The notes under the pieces: generated by a model
Told to the model about the DNA's origin: nothing
Database searches by the model: none
The model's input: only the letters and a program-made list of their open reading frames with translations
Shown: positions 28,617 through 37,697 of the stretch, piece by piece
Layout of the letters: each line of letters opens with the position of its first letter
How positions within the stretch are numbered: the first letter of the stretch is position 1
Assembly: GCF_019721995.1 (NCBI RefSeq)
Contig: NZ_BLYC01000016.1
Location: 19,577 to 83,576, forward strand
Direction: 5' to 3'
From: Bathymodiolus japonicus methanotrophic gill symbiont
GTDB taxonomy: Bacteria; Pseudomonadota; Gammaproteobacteria; Methylococcales; Methylomonadaceae
DNA length: 64,000 nt
Program-made: the position numbers and the translations under genes

Positions 28617-29088
28617 CTTTATCCGATGGATTAAACAGAAACTGGCTAATAAGCCGCTCCAGCACAAGCGCTGACTGTGTAAGCTCGATACTGTCGCCTT
28701 GCTGTAAAAAATCGTCCAGGCCGCCAGGGCTTAGGCCGATATATTTATCACCTAGCAAGCCTGAGGTCAGGATGCTCGCCGAGGTGTCGCTAGGCAGATT
28801 GTTATAACGCGCATCAATGCGCATGGTCACCAGCGCATCATAATTTGCAGTATCGAAACTGATTGCTGTTACACGGCCTATAGGCACTCCAGCCATAGAC
28901 ACCAGTGCCTTGCTTTTTAGGCCGCCGACATTGTCAAAGTGGGCGTTGAGAGTATAGCTGCCATTATCTTGCAAGTCGCTGAAATTACTGACTTGCAGAG
29001 CAAGAAAGAACAGCGCAGCAATGCACAGGCTAACAAACAGGCCAACTAAAATTTCTATGGATTTGCTGTGCATATTAGTTTGCTCCAT
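28609..29088 (-). CDS. mlaD: MlaD, MCE-domain lipid transport protein
   Basis: The product has about 159 residues. An N-terminal membrane helix (IEILVGLFVSLCIAALFFLAL) is followed by one MCE domain with ALVSMAGVPIGRVTAI and GLLGDKYIGLSPG. It forms the periplasmic hexamer ring of the Mla complex. It overlaps the mlaE end by 14 bp. MHSKSIEIL may be the true start. Confidence 0.95.
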   Translation of the reverse strand: MEQTNMHSKSIEILVGLFVSLCIAALFFLALQVSNFSDLQDNGSYTLNAHFDNVGGLKSKALVSMAGVPIGRVTAISFDTANYDALVTMRIDARYNNLPSDTSASILTSGLLGDKYIGLSPGGLDDFLQQGDSIELTQSALVLERLISQFLFNPSDKDE

Positions 29089-29854
29089 ACATAAGCGCAG
29101 TTAATAAAAAATCAAATAGTAGAATGGCAAAAGCAGAGTTGACTACGGTACGAGTAGTGGCGCGACTAATGCCAGCTGAGGTAGGTGTTGCATCATAGCC
29201 TTCAAACAGGGCAACCCAGGAAACCAGCCAGGCAAAAATAATGCTCTTGATAATGCCATTAATAATATCTTCATGAAAATCAATCGCACTCTGCATTTGT
29301 GACCAGTAAGAGCCAGCATCTACGTTGAGTAATTCCACGCCGGCCAGATATCCGCCCATGACCCCGATAGCACTAAATAAGGCGGCTAATAAAGGTAGGG
29401 ATATAAAGCCGGCAAAAAAACGAGGTGCAATAATATACTTTAACGGATCTATTGCCATCATTTCCATCGCGGAAAGTTGCTCGGTTGCTTTCATTAAGCC
29501 AATTTCTGCAGTTAGGGCAGAGCCAGCGCGCCCGGCAAATAATAAGGCGCTAACCACTGGCCCTAGTTCTCTGACCAAAGACGCTGCGACCATAACTCCT
29601 AGAGCGGACTCGGCACCAAAAGTTGATAAGGTGTAGACTCCCTGTAATCCGAGAACCATGCCGACAAATAGTCCGGCGATTGCAATCAGCCAGAAAGTCA
29701 GTGCGCCGATATTGTAGAGCTGTTTAATCAGTAGGCTAGGGCGGCTTAATGTGTAGCCCAGTCCGCTAAGTATCGCCCACAAAAAAAGGCTGCTGCGGCC
29801 TAATTTTGCGATAAATTGTAAACTGGAATGCCCCAGTGACTGGAAGAATTTCAT
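29075..29854 (-). CDS. mlaE: MlaE, permease of the Mla transporter
   Basis: The 259-residue permease has five to six membrane helices. Conserved blocks include GLFVGMVLGLQGVYTLSTFG, LVRELGPVVSALLFAGRAGSA (split over two helices) and EQLSAMEMMAIDPLKYI. It works with MlaF and MlaD to move phospholipids between membranes. It lies 5 bp after mlaF. Confidence 0.96.
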   Translation of the reverse strand: MKFFQSLGHSSLQFIAKLGRSSLFLWAILSGLGYTLSRPSLLIKQLYNIGALTFWLIAIAGLFVGMVLGLQGVYTLSTFGAESALGVMVAASLVRELGPVVSALLFAGRAGSALTAEIGLMKATEQLSAMEMMAIDPLKYIIAPRFFAGFISLPLLAALFSAIGVMGGYLAGVELLNVDAGSYWSQMQSAIDFHEDIINGIIKSIIFAWLVSWVALFEGYDATPTSAGISRATTRTVVNSAFAILLFDFLLTALMYGAN

Positions 29855-29859
29855 AATGA

Positions 29860-30648
29860 TTAGGGGCTGTCAAGCAGGTCATCAGCGAGGCCCGGTGCCG
29901 GGTAATGAAACGGCACCGGGCCATCGGCTTTACCGTGCATAAATTGTCTAACCCACTCTGAGTATGCATTGTAAAGTTCTTTGGGCGTACCTTGTCCGGT
30001 GATTTTTCCTTCCGAAATAAGGTAAATATAATCCGCGATAGTCGCTGTTTCCTGCACATCATGAGAAACAACGATGCTAGTTAAATGTAAGGTTTGATTC
30101 AGTGTCTGAATAAGTTTGACCAGTACCCCAAGGGAAATCGGGTCTTGTCCGGTAAAGGGCTCATCATACATGATCATTTCAGGATCCAGTGCCAGCGCTC
30201 TTGCCATAGCCACGCGCCGCGCCATGCCGCCAGATAGCTCGCTAGGCATTAGCTCTCTTGCCCCGCGTAAGCCTACTGCATTGAGCTTCATTAACACCAG
30301 GGTGCGTATCATCGATTCGGGAAGCTGGGTATGCTCTCGGATGGGAAAGGCAATATTGTCGTACACGGACATATCGGTTAATAACGCGCCACTTTGAAAT
30401 AGCATGCCCATTTGCTTGCGCAGCTGATACAATTTAGCCTGGGATAGTTGGTGTACGTTTTGCTGGTTAATTAAAATTGTACCGCTATCCGGTTGCAGTT
30501 GCCCTGCGATCAATTTTAATAAGGTGGTTTTTCCAGTGCCACTTGGCCCCATGATCGCAGTAATTTTATGCGGCTGGATATCCATAGAGATATCATCAAA
30601 AATTTTTCTGTCGCCACGTGAGAAAGTTAAATTACGGATGCAAATCAT
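29860..30648 (-). CDS. mlaF: MlaF, ATPase of the Mla transporter
   Basis: The product has about 262 residues. Walker A is GPSGTGKTT, the Q-loop is MGMLFQSGAL, the signature is ELSGGMARRVAMARAL, and Walker B is MIMYDEPFTGQDP. ATG 30648 (MICIRNLTF) is chosen over the upstream ATG at 30696 because family proteins start at this strand. It is the first gene of mlaFEDB-murA-hisGD. Confidence 0.95.
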   Translation of the reverse strand: MICIRNLTFSRGDRKIFDDISMDIQPHKITAIMGPSGTGKTTLLKLIAGQLQPDSGTILINQQNVHQLSQAKLYQLRKQMGMLFQSGALLTDMSVYDNIAFPIREHTQLPESMIRTLVLMKLNAVGLRGARELMPSELSGGMARRVAMARALALDPEMIMYDEPFTGQDPISLGVLVKLIQTLNQTLHLTSIVVSHDVQETATIADYIYLISEGKITGQGTPKELYNAYSEWVRQFMHGKADGPVPFHYPAPGLADDLLDSP

Positions 30649-30821
30649 GGGAATATATTTATTAGCGCCCCGAAAAAATAGACTATTATAGTGCAAACAA
30701 GTGTTTACAGCTATTTTAAATCCTTAGTGCGTTGCATCAGATTGATCATGTTATGAGTCATTAAAGAGTTAGCGAATAACGGAGGTAGTTGTTTTGGCCT
30801 ATGGCGGAATGCAGGAGTGTA

Positions 30822-32252
30822 TCAAAATAACTTTTGTACTGACGGATAATCAGTTTTGCCGTTAGATAAAGTGGGTAATGTATCCAGCACTAAAAATTTA
30901 CAGGGCTGCATATAAGGGGGAAGTTGCTGACGTAAGGGCTTAATTGTTTCCGCGAGGTTCGAGCTGCTTTTTAAAACGATTGCAGCAGCAGGACGCTGGC
31001 CACTGGCCTGATCTTTAATACCCACCACTGCACTATTTTGCACGCCGTTAAGCTGGTTGATACATTGCTCTATTTCAGCGGGTTCTACTCGGTAGCCGGA
31101 GCATTTTAACATGCGATCCAGGCGGCCATGATAGAGCAATTCGCCTTGCACATTTAGCGAGACTTTATCGCCCGTCGGGTAGTATTGTGTAGTCTGTGGT
31201 TTAAGCTGGCCCTGTTGCCAGTAGCCGGAAAAATTATTTAGGCTATCAACTAAAAGCTCAGCTGTCACAGGGTCGATGTCTAATTTTGCGGCACCAGCTG
31301 CACGCCCTATAGGAATAGTATGGTCGGGGCTTAAGCGCTGACGCTCAACTTGCCAGTAACAACAAACATTGGTTTCGGTAGGACCATATAAATTATACAG
31401 TGCTGTATCAGCCAGTAAATAAGCTAGTTTGATTAAATTCTGACTAGGGAACACTTCACCGGCAAATAATAAGCGTTTTAAATGAGGTAAGGGGGTTGTT
31501 GCTAATGCGCCTTTAAGGGCGACAAAGCTCAATATAGAAGGTACTGTGTACCATATTGTTATTTTATGTTCGCTTAGCCAGGCAGTTAAACGACTAGGCG
31601 ACAAGCTAAAGCGTGCGGGGAGAAAATACACGCTTGCACCCGATGCCAGGCTACTGAATAAATCAAAAATAGATAAGTCAAAATGAAATGGAGCCAGGCT
31701 GGCAATGCGGTCTTGCTGATCCAGTTTAAAAGTATAGCTCGCCCAACTGGAAAAATTTAACAATGCCTGATGACTTAATGCAACGCCTTTAGGTTTGCCC
31801 GTAGAACCTGAGGTATAGAGTATGGCGGCAAGGTCGGTGTTATTGGCTTGGGGGGGGGTATGGATGTGCACGTCGTTTAAGAGTAGCTGGCTTATATCCA
31901 GCCACAGGTGTTTGTTTTCTAGCCAGTCAGGAGCTGAGCCTCGGCCGATAATAAAGCTGGGCCGGGCATCGTGGATAATAAAGTTTAAGCGTGTTGCAGG
32001 GTTTTTAATATCCAGTGGCAGATAGATTGCGCCGACATGTAACACGCCATAAATACAGCTTGCCGCATCAATGCCACGATCCAGGGCAATGGCGATACAC
32101 TGATCTTTTACGTGTTTATTGGTTAAGAAAGTTGCTATTTTTTCTATACGCGTTTTAAATTCCGCATAACTGATGCTTGTGTTTTCTTCAATAAGCGCGG
32201 AGTTATCAGGCGATTGATCGCATTGTTGAAAAAAAGGGCTAATGATATTCAT
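30822..32252 (-). CDS. AMP-forming adenylation-domain ligase
   Basis: The 476-residue stand-alone adenylation enzyme has core A3 LYTSGSTGKPKG, the A5 region LYNLYGPTETNVCC, A8 LDRMLKCSGYRVEPAEIEQ and the A10 lysine in NGKTDYPSV. It resembles D-alanine or amino-acid activating enzymes that load a separate carrier protein, and a carrier-protein gene lies at 33906. There is no thiolation or condensation domain in the same chain. The activated substrate cannot be read with confidence. Confidence 0.88.
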   Translation of the reverse strand: MNIISPFFQQCDQSPDNSALIEENTSISYAEFKTRIEKIATFLTNKHVKDQCIAIALDRGIDAASCIYGVLHVGAIYLPLDIKNPATRLNFIIHDARPSFIIGRGSAPDWLENKHLWLDISQLLLNDVHIHTPPQANNTDLAAILYTSGSTGKPKGVALSHQALLNFSSWASYTFKLDQQDRIASLAPFHFDLSIFDLFSSLASGASVYFLPARFSLSPSRLTAWLSEHKITIWYTVPSILSFVALKGALATTPLPHLKRLLFAGEVFPSQNLIKLAYLLADTALYNLYGPTETNVCCYWQVERQRLSPDHTIPIGRAAGAAKLDIDPVTAELLVDSLNNFSGYWQQGQLKPQTTQYYPTGDKVSLNVQGELLYHGRLDRMLKCSGYRVEPAEIEQCINQLNGVQNSAVVGIKDQASGQRPAAAIVLKSSSNLAETIKPLRQQLPPYMQPCKFLVLDTLPTLSNGKTDYPSVQKLF

Positions 32253-32265
32253 GTGGCAGTAATGA

Positions 32266-32322
32266 GGTCGTGGCTTTAGCCCGCCATTCTTGTATAGCGG
32301 GCTAAAGCCACGACCTATAGTT
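32266..32322. repeat. REP pair
   Basis: AGGTCGTGGCTTTAGCCCGC is followed by an inverted copy, between the ligase and condensation-like genes. Confidence 0.85.
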
Positions 32323-32347
32323 CGATTAATTATTAGTGTTTTGAGAT

Positions 32348-33694
32348 CTACTCTGTCAATAACTCTTCCAGCACATTTTTATGCAATGCCTCAATCTGCT
32401 CTTCAGTAAACAAAGGTTCGATAAAATTGTAACTCAGTGTTAATTGCTGGTTAAATTGGCAGCTTAAAAAGGCAATGGCGGGCGGGCTGCTAATCTGGCA
32501 CAGGTGATAAATTTTTGTAATATCGGAGTTAAAAAAAGACGCATTGGATAAGTTCACATTGCCGATATCAGAAAACCAGAATGAGCTACGATCAGTGCCT
32601 GTGCGCATAGAGTTACGTAGTTTTTCTCCGTGTTGCGCTAAAGACAACCAGCTGGCTGCCCACATAATAGGCAGAAAAGCATAGTCGAGCTTCTCGCGTA
32701 TGGTGTTTGTGTTTTGTTGTTTTAAATGCTGAAAAAGGGCGGCTCTGTCCGGTAATAGTGATTTCGGTGCCTGGGCAAATAAGGGGGCAACATGATTGCT
32801 TAGCAAAGGGCTTAACGCTTTGTTCCTGCGTAAATTGAAGGCGTATGGCGTGCAATATGCTTCACCAGCCTGGTCAGGGTTCATCTTATTCAAGGCGCGC
32901 ATAAAGCAGCCTATATAATATAAGCTGCCCCCGGTTAAGCCTACGTGTTGTCGGTTCAGTTTATTAATGGCCTGAGTTTGCCCGATGCTAAGTGTGAATG
33001 TTTTAAAATTTAATTGTTTGGGGGCTTTGCTGGTATCGGCATGAATAATACTTTGTAGTGTATCAAGCTGGCTAATATAGCGTTTAGCTTTAATAAACAT
33101 GAGCACTTTTTGCCACCATCTATATTTAGCTAACTGCTGGTTTACTAGCGGCTCAAGTTTAGGAAAATCAAATTGTTTCCGTTGCTCTGCATCATCAGTA
33201 CAGAGGTACCTTAAAATTAAATCAGCTCCTTTGGCATCGCAAAAAGGATGAATCCAGCGCATTAAGAAAGTGTTTTTATTGGCACTTTGAATAAGGTGGA
33301 ATTCCAGGGCTGGAATGGTTTCGCGTGCTTGCAGGTGATTAAGTAATTGCTGTACCGTTTGATGATGAAACTCTGCTTCGTTTGAGCTGTCGGTAGTTTT
33401 GTGTTGATGAAATAAGGGGTGCTTATGTTCGCGTTGGCACCAAAAGAAACGCTTGCCACGCTGCTGCAAGCTGGCAAAAACCAGTGGAAAACGCTGGCTA
33501 AATTCGTGAATGCGTTGCTCTATGGCAGTACTATCAGGCGCGCTAGCAAGCTCTAGGGCAAAGCCACACTGACTGCCTGGCATGTTTTCCTGGCGGATTT
33601 CCTCATCCATAGCCAGGGTAAAGCAATCAGAAGGGTTGAGGATCTGGATAATATCGTCAGTGGCGGTGCTCATGTTTTGTGCTGCAGTATCCAC
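32348..33694 (-). CDS. condensation/acyltransferase-superfamily protein
   Basis: The 448-residue product has the two-lobed layout of the condensation/WS-DGAT/PapA superfamily. The usual HHxxxDG motif appears as IHPFCDAKGAD: the first His-His pair is reduced to HP, while D and G remain. A second conserved block near the C-terminus reads SFWFSDIGNVNLS. It is likely to transfer an acyl or aminoacyl group from the carrier protein encoded just upstream, with which it overlaps by 25 bp. The product is unknown. The odd active site means activity should not be assumed. Confidence 0.7.
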   Translation of the reverse strand: MDTAAQNMSTATDDIIQILNPSDCFTLAMDEEIRQENMPGSQCGFALELASAPDSTAIEQRIHEFSQRFPLVFASLQQRGKRFFWCQREHKHPLFHQHKTTDSSNEAEFHHQTVQQLLNHLQARETIPALEFHLIQSANKNTFLMRWIHPFCDAKGADLILRYLCTDDAEQRKQFDFPKLEPLVNQQLAKYRWWQKVLMFIKAKRYISQLDTLQSIIHADTSKAPKQLNFKTFTLSIGQTQAINKLNRQHVGLTGGSLYYIGCFMRALNKMNPDQAGEAYCTPYAFNLRRNKALSPLLSNHVAPLFAQAPKSLLPDRAALFQHLKQQNTNTIREKLDYAFLPIMWAASWLSLAQHGEKLRNSMRTGTDRSSFWFSDIGNVNLSNASFFNSDITKIYHLCQISSPPAIAFLSCQFNQQLTLSYNFIEPLFTEEQIEALHKNVLEELLTE

Positions 33695-33906
33695 TGTTCC
33701 AGGGCGTTAAATGAATTGACATTATCAGGGTCAATTTCAGAGTCAGGAAGGGTGATATTAAATTGTTCTTCTATATGCATAATCAGGCGCATAATCCCCA
33801 TGCTATCCAGACCTGCTTCCAGTAAGTCATCATCATCAGAAAATTTATCCGGCTCTGCGACAAAAATAAGTTCGTTAAAAATAAATTCGCGTAGTTGTTG
33901 TTTCAT
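33670..33906 (-). CDS. acyl/peptidyl carrier protein
   Basis: The 78-residue product has the phosphopantetheine site LEAGLDSMGIMRLI (Ser in DSM) and a helical bundle with an acidic surface (EEQFNITLPDSEIDPDNV). It is the first gene of a three-gene unit with the condensation-like and adenylation genes and is presumably the shared tether. Confidence 0.9.
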   Translation of the reverse strand: MKQQLREFIFNELIFVAEPDKFSDDDDLLEAGLDSMGIMRLIMHIEEQFNITLPDSEIDPDNVNSFNALEQWILQHKT

Positions 33907-33969
33907 ATCAGCGTGCTGGTAAGTTTCACTGTGTTGTGCGAGAGGGAAAAAGGTTCTATACAGGTGTGG

Positions 33970-34929
33970 CTAATCTTCTAGCTGTTGCAAACCATCCAGA
34001 TACCATTTAGCCTGCATGCTGTTTTTTGGTTTGATAAAAGTCCATACTTCACGTACTTTCTCTGGATGGGCGCTGATATCTTCACGCATCAGGGAGTCAA
34101 ATAGGACCACGGCTTCCAGGTCAGTCCCTATTTCCCGGACTTCCAGTAGTTCAGCTTCAACTTTTAAGACATCTGTATGATTCTCGCTAGGCAAATTGCG
34201 CAACTGTGCCTGAATTTCGGCAAATACCTTGTCAGTCGTCAAGCCACGAATTTCAGCAAGGTCTCTTTTGTCCCAGGCAGCTTGTAGCATTTTAAATGCC
34301 CCTTTTGCACCTTCCAGGAAATCCTGTTCATCGAAATCTTTGGGTAATACAATAGCATCCTCAATCAGCTTTTCGTCAAGCTGGTCGTTGTCTGTATTGA
34401 AGTTTGTCTGAGTCTTGCTGGAAAATATATCGGTATCAAAGTCGGCAGTCTTTGCAGGTGTAGTATTTGCGCGCGGGTAGTTGCTAGATACAGGCTTCGC
34501 ATGCGTGTAACCTGCATAATTATTGCGGCGACTTATAGGACTTCTGGCTTTAGCAGCGAAGAGCTTAAATAGCAGGTAGGCAATTCCACCAAAGACCAGG
34601 ATATCCATAAAGTTAAAGTTCTCAAACGCACCGCCAAAAAATAGCGAACCTAATAAACCGCCTAGTGCCAGGCCTCCCAATAAGCCCATTAGGCCTCCAC
34701 GTCTAGACATGGTTTGTCGGGCTGATTGGTTTTTATTATAAGCCTGTTGCTGGCTGGGTGTTTTTTTCGCTGGGCGGGATGCTTTGCGAGAGTATGACTT
34801 ATTGTATTTTGACATGCTGCCAAATGAGCGGGCACCGTCAAAACGCTTGGCTTCAGCATCGGATATGCCTGCAAAAGACAGGCTGGCTGTAATAATAATG
34901 GCTAAAAAGAAGCTGGATAATTTATTCAT
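33970..34929 (-). CDS. Tim44-like domain protein
   Basis: The 319-residue product has a signal peptide (residues 1-28, ending DAEAK) and a basic Ser/Lys-rich segment. A Gly-rich hydrophobic pair follows (GLMGLLGGLALGGLLGSLFFGG and MDILVFGGIAYLLFKLF). The C-terminal Tim44-like/NTF2-fold domain spans about 195-319 (FLEGAKGAFKMLQAAWDKRDL ... VREVWTFIKP). It is a known proteobacterial family of uncertain role, probably inner-membrane anchored. A truncated MITE-F lies upstream. Confidence 0.85.
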   Translation of the reverse strand: MNKLSSFFLAIIITASLSFAGISDAEAKRFDGARSFGSMSKYNKSYSRKASRPAKKTPSQQQAYNKNQSARQTMSRRGGLMGLLGGLALGGLLGSLFFGGAFENFNFMDILVFGGIAYLLFKLFAAKARSPISRRNNYAGYTHAKPVSSNYPRANTTPAKTADFDTDIFSSKTQTNFNTDNDQLDEKLIEDAIVLPKDFDEQDFLEGAKGAFKMLQAAWDKRDLAEIRGLTTDKVFAEIQAQLRNLPSENHTDVLKVEAELLEVREIGTDLEAVVLFDSLMREDISAHPEKVREVWTFIKPKNSMQAKWYLDGLQQLED

Positions 34930-34996
34930 AGTGACCCGTAGGTAATTTATTGTCTATAAAACATGTTATTAATATATGGCCAATTACTTAAAAAAC

Positions 34997-35103
34997 CTGA
35001 AGTTTCCCAATTATTGAGTAGCTGAAATACACAATGCTGGTGTATCGAGGTTTATTTTAGGTGGTTTTGCCATGTTTATAGCAAACCCCTACTTAATTCC
35101 CCT
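34997..35103. repeat. MITE-F copy 4, truncated (107 bp)
   Basis: The left end CTGAAGTTTCCCAATTATTG continues to AATTCCCC and then stops. The right end is missing. It lies between the Tim44-like gene and purM. Confidence 0.88.
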
Positions 35104-35144
35104 AAATGAATATTTGCGGAAAAAACAGCGGACTGAAGTCCGCT

Positions 35145-36215
35145 CTACACCGCGTGGTAATTTACTTGCTTTTGATTTGGCGAATTGACAATTTCACCGA
35201 CGCTAAAAGCTTGCTCACCTTGTTCAATTAAGCAGGCGATAGTAGCTGCTTCATCCTCTGCTGCAACACAGACTATCATGCCGATACCGCAGTTAAATGT
35301 AGTCAGCATATCCGCCTGGGTGATATTTCCCTGCTCTTGTAGCCATTGGAAAATAGCTGGAAACTGCCAGGCATTAAGATTGATGCTGGCACTTATGCCT
35401 TCAGGTAGTACGCGCGGTAAATTCTCGGTAATGCCGCCACCGGTAATATGCGCCATGGCATGCACGGGCACTTGTTTAATTAGTTCCAATAGCGACTTAA
35501 CATAAATGCGCGTAGGTTCGAGTAAGTGCTCGGCTAGGGGCTTGTCATCCAGTGTTTCAGTCAGCGGGATATTACTACGTTCTATCACCTTACGAATTAA
35601 GGAATAGCCATTTGAGTGAGGGCCTGAAGAGGCTATGCCGATTAATTTATCACCCGCAGCGACCTTGCTACCATCAATAATTGCCGCTTTTTCTACAATG
35701 CCGACACAGAAACCAGCCAGGTCATATTCACCATCTGCATACATACCCGGCATTTCGGCAGTTTCGCCACCGACTAAAGCGGCTCCTGCCAGTTCGCAAC
35801 CTTTACCGATACCTTCAATAACGGCGGCAGCGGTATCGACATCCAGTTTACCGGTAGCAAAATAATCCAGGAAAAAAAGTGATTCAGCGCCTTGTACGAT
35901 AATGTCGTTAACACACATACCAACCAGGTCTATGCCGACTGTATTGTGTGTATTGAGATCTATGGCAAGTTTAAGTTTTGTGCCCACACCATCAGTACCA
36001 GACACCAGAATAGGCTGTTTATAACGCTCCAGGGGCAGCTCAAACATCGAGCTAAAACCGCCCAGGCCAGACATAACGCCAGGCGTCCGGGTTTTTTCCG
36101 CAATTGGCTTAATGCGCTCGACAAGTGTATTACCTGCCTCTATATCAACGCCTGCACTTTTATAGTTTAAGCTCTCTGGTTTATGTTCGCTCACAAGGGT
36201 ACTCTTAACAGTCAA
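35145..36215 (-). CDS. purM: phosphoribosylformylglycinamidine cyclo-ligase
   Basis: The 356-residue product is AIR synthetase of purine synthesis. Signature segments are [33 protein letters not shown], the ATP-binding loop [11 protein letters not shown], and [21 protein letters not shown]2066 gene diverges from it, which is a common pairing in gammaproteobacteria. A short REP-like hairpin overlaps its 3' end. Confidence 0.97.
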   Translation of the reverse strand: MTVKSTLVSEHKPESLNYKSAGVDIEAGNTLVERIKPIAEKTRTPGVMSGLGGFSSMFELPLERYKQPILVSGTDGVGTKLKLAIDLNTHNTVGIDLVGMCVNDIIVQGAESLFFLDYFATGKLDVDTAAAVIEGIGKGCELAGAALVGGETAEMPGMYADGEYDLAGFCVGIVEKAAIIDGSKVAAGDKLIGIASSGPHSNGYSLIRKVIERSNIPLTETLDDKPLAEHLLEPTRIYVKSLLELIKQVPVHAMAHITGGGITENLPRVLPEGISASINLNAWQFPAIFQWLQEQGNITQADMLTTFNCGIGMIVCVAAEDEAATIACLIEQGEQAFSVGEIVNSPNQKQVNYHAV

Positions 36216-36265
36216 AATAAATTATAGTGAGCGCTTATTGTACAAGACAAACTAAGGATACGAAA

Positions 36266-37298
36266 TTGCTTATCAGGTTTTTATTACTTTCGCTGAAAAT
36301 CAGGGAAACGGAGCCTAAGCGAAGTGATGATTTTTAGTCCGCGATAGCCGTAGGGCCGTTGTTTTGTCGGAGTCTGAGCGTTAGCGAAGGTGGAGACAAA
36401 ATAAAAGGCCATCCGACACGGCGTCAAGTCATTTGGAGCCTATGTTCCGACCCCTTGTTGGGTCGGGACGAGGTGACGAGGACGAATCGGGGCCGCCGGA
36501 GGCATAAGTGGTCGCGTTAAGTTTTTGCTGCTTGCTTGGGCTGGGATGCCCAAAACAAGCTTTCGCAAAAATAGCGACTCCCCGCATTGCTTGCTTAATA
36601 CATACAGTGTTGTTGCGGGGGGAAGTGGAAGGGTTGTTTGCTGTTGAAGTGAGCGTGCATAGTCAATCGCGTGAAGATCGAAATAAAGCACTAGGCAAGG
36701 CACTGGAGAAAGTCACCAGTCGCTTGACTAGCGATAATGAGTTCACCCAGAACCCAGTCGTCAAATCTGCCTTGGATAATGCGGCTGCGTATGAGGATCA
36801 GTATCAATATTTACAAATTCCTGATCGTACTGGAAAAAACTCGTCACGCGTGTTGCGTGTTACTTTTAATCAAGACGCAGTAATGGCGTTTATGTGTGAT
36901 AGTGGCTTAGCTATCTGGGGTGCTGACCGTGATAAAACGCTATTATGGCTAGTTATCGAGCAAGGAGGTAAGCAAGGTTTTTTTGGATGTGGAACAGGAT
37001 ATCGAGATTAATATAGCCTTGGAAAATGCTGCAAAAGCTCACGGTATCCCGCCATTATTGCCCTTAATGGATCTGGAAGAAAAACAGTCTATCTCTGTTA
37101 AAGAGTTACTAGCTACTGATGCGGAGAAAATATTAGTGGTATCTGCACGTTATGATGTCGCTTCAATATTATCCGCAAAGCTGGTCAAGCAACGCAGATG
37201 CTGGCGCTCGGAATGGGCTTTACATTTTAATAATAAGGTCGAGCGCTGGACGAATGCCTGTAGCGATTTAAAAACCAACCTAGACCATGCAATGCAAC
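36266..37298 (+). pseudogene. DUF2066 protein, interrupted and frameshifted
   Basis: Joining across the CIR-4 at 36291-36585 gives a TTG start after AAGGA and a signal peptide MLIRFLLLYCLLNTYSVVAG. DUF2066 sequence follows (VEGLFAVEVSVHSQSREDRN ... KALEKVTSRL). One extra G in a G6 run near 36620 and one extra T in a T7 run near 36983 break the frame. The later part (DVEQDIEINIALENAAKAHG) is in another frame. The gene is then cut by CIR-2 at 37299. The homopolymer shifts could be sequencing errors; the insertions are not. Confidence 0.8.
36291..36585 (+). repeat. CIR-4 element (295 bp)
   Basis: It is inserted in the signal-peptide region of the DUF2066 gene between CTTT and ATTGCT. Excision rejoins the hydrophobic core of the signal sequence. 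Clear hairpins lie at 36447-36466 (CCGACCC / GGGTCGG) and 36511-36578 (long imperfect stem). Confidence 0.92.
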
Positions 37299-37558
37299 CG
37301 CTGTCAGCCCCGGACGGGCTGATAGTCTCCAGAAGGCGCAGGGAAATTTGCCAATCCGAAGTGCGCGATAGCGCGCGAGGGAGGCTAAAATTTTATCCCG
37401 AATAGCCGTAGAGCCATTTGTGGTAGCCATGACTGAGCTGCTTTGTGCTCAGTCTGTGGCGGACGCAGGGCGGCTGGAGCATCTCCTATTCGCTGCGTAG
37501 GTGAACGAATTACGGCGACAGGAGTCCCGGAATTTCGTGAGGTAGCATGGCGCGCCTG
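37299..37558 (+). repeat. CIR-2 element (260 bp)
   Basis: It lies in the 3' part of the DUF2066 gene after CAAC. The right flank is IS4 sequence rather than DUF2066 sequence, so a later deletion removed the gene's end. Hairpins lie at 37301-37325 and 37431-37454. Confidence 0.92.
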
Positions 37559-37560
37559 AA

Positions 37561-37606
37561 TGGCGAGGTTAGTTTCACGGCCTCAATTGATAGGGGGACA
37601 CTGATG
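37561..37606 (+). mobile_element. IS4-type 3' end remnant
   Basis: TGGCGAGGTTAGTTTCACGG and following bases to CACTGATG match the right terminus of the IS4-type element at 56590-56632. Only this end remains. Confidence 0.85.
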
Positions 37607-37697
37607 TCTTTCTTGTCACTAAAAACATGATAATTCAAAAGTGCGCATGAGTTTCTTAGTCCGGCTAGCTAAAAAAATAGAGGAACTCAGTCGATAA

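Noticed and set aside
36508..37405. Two separate intact genes in the DUF2066 region
   Set aside because: Both frames continue one DUF2066 sequence. The first is extended by CIR-4 bases and the second ends in CIR-2 bases.
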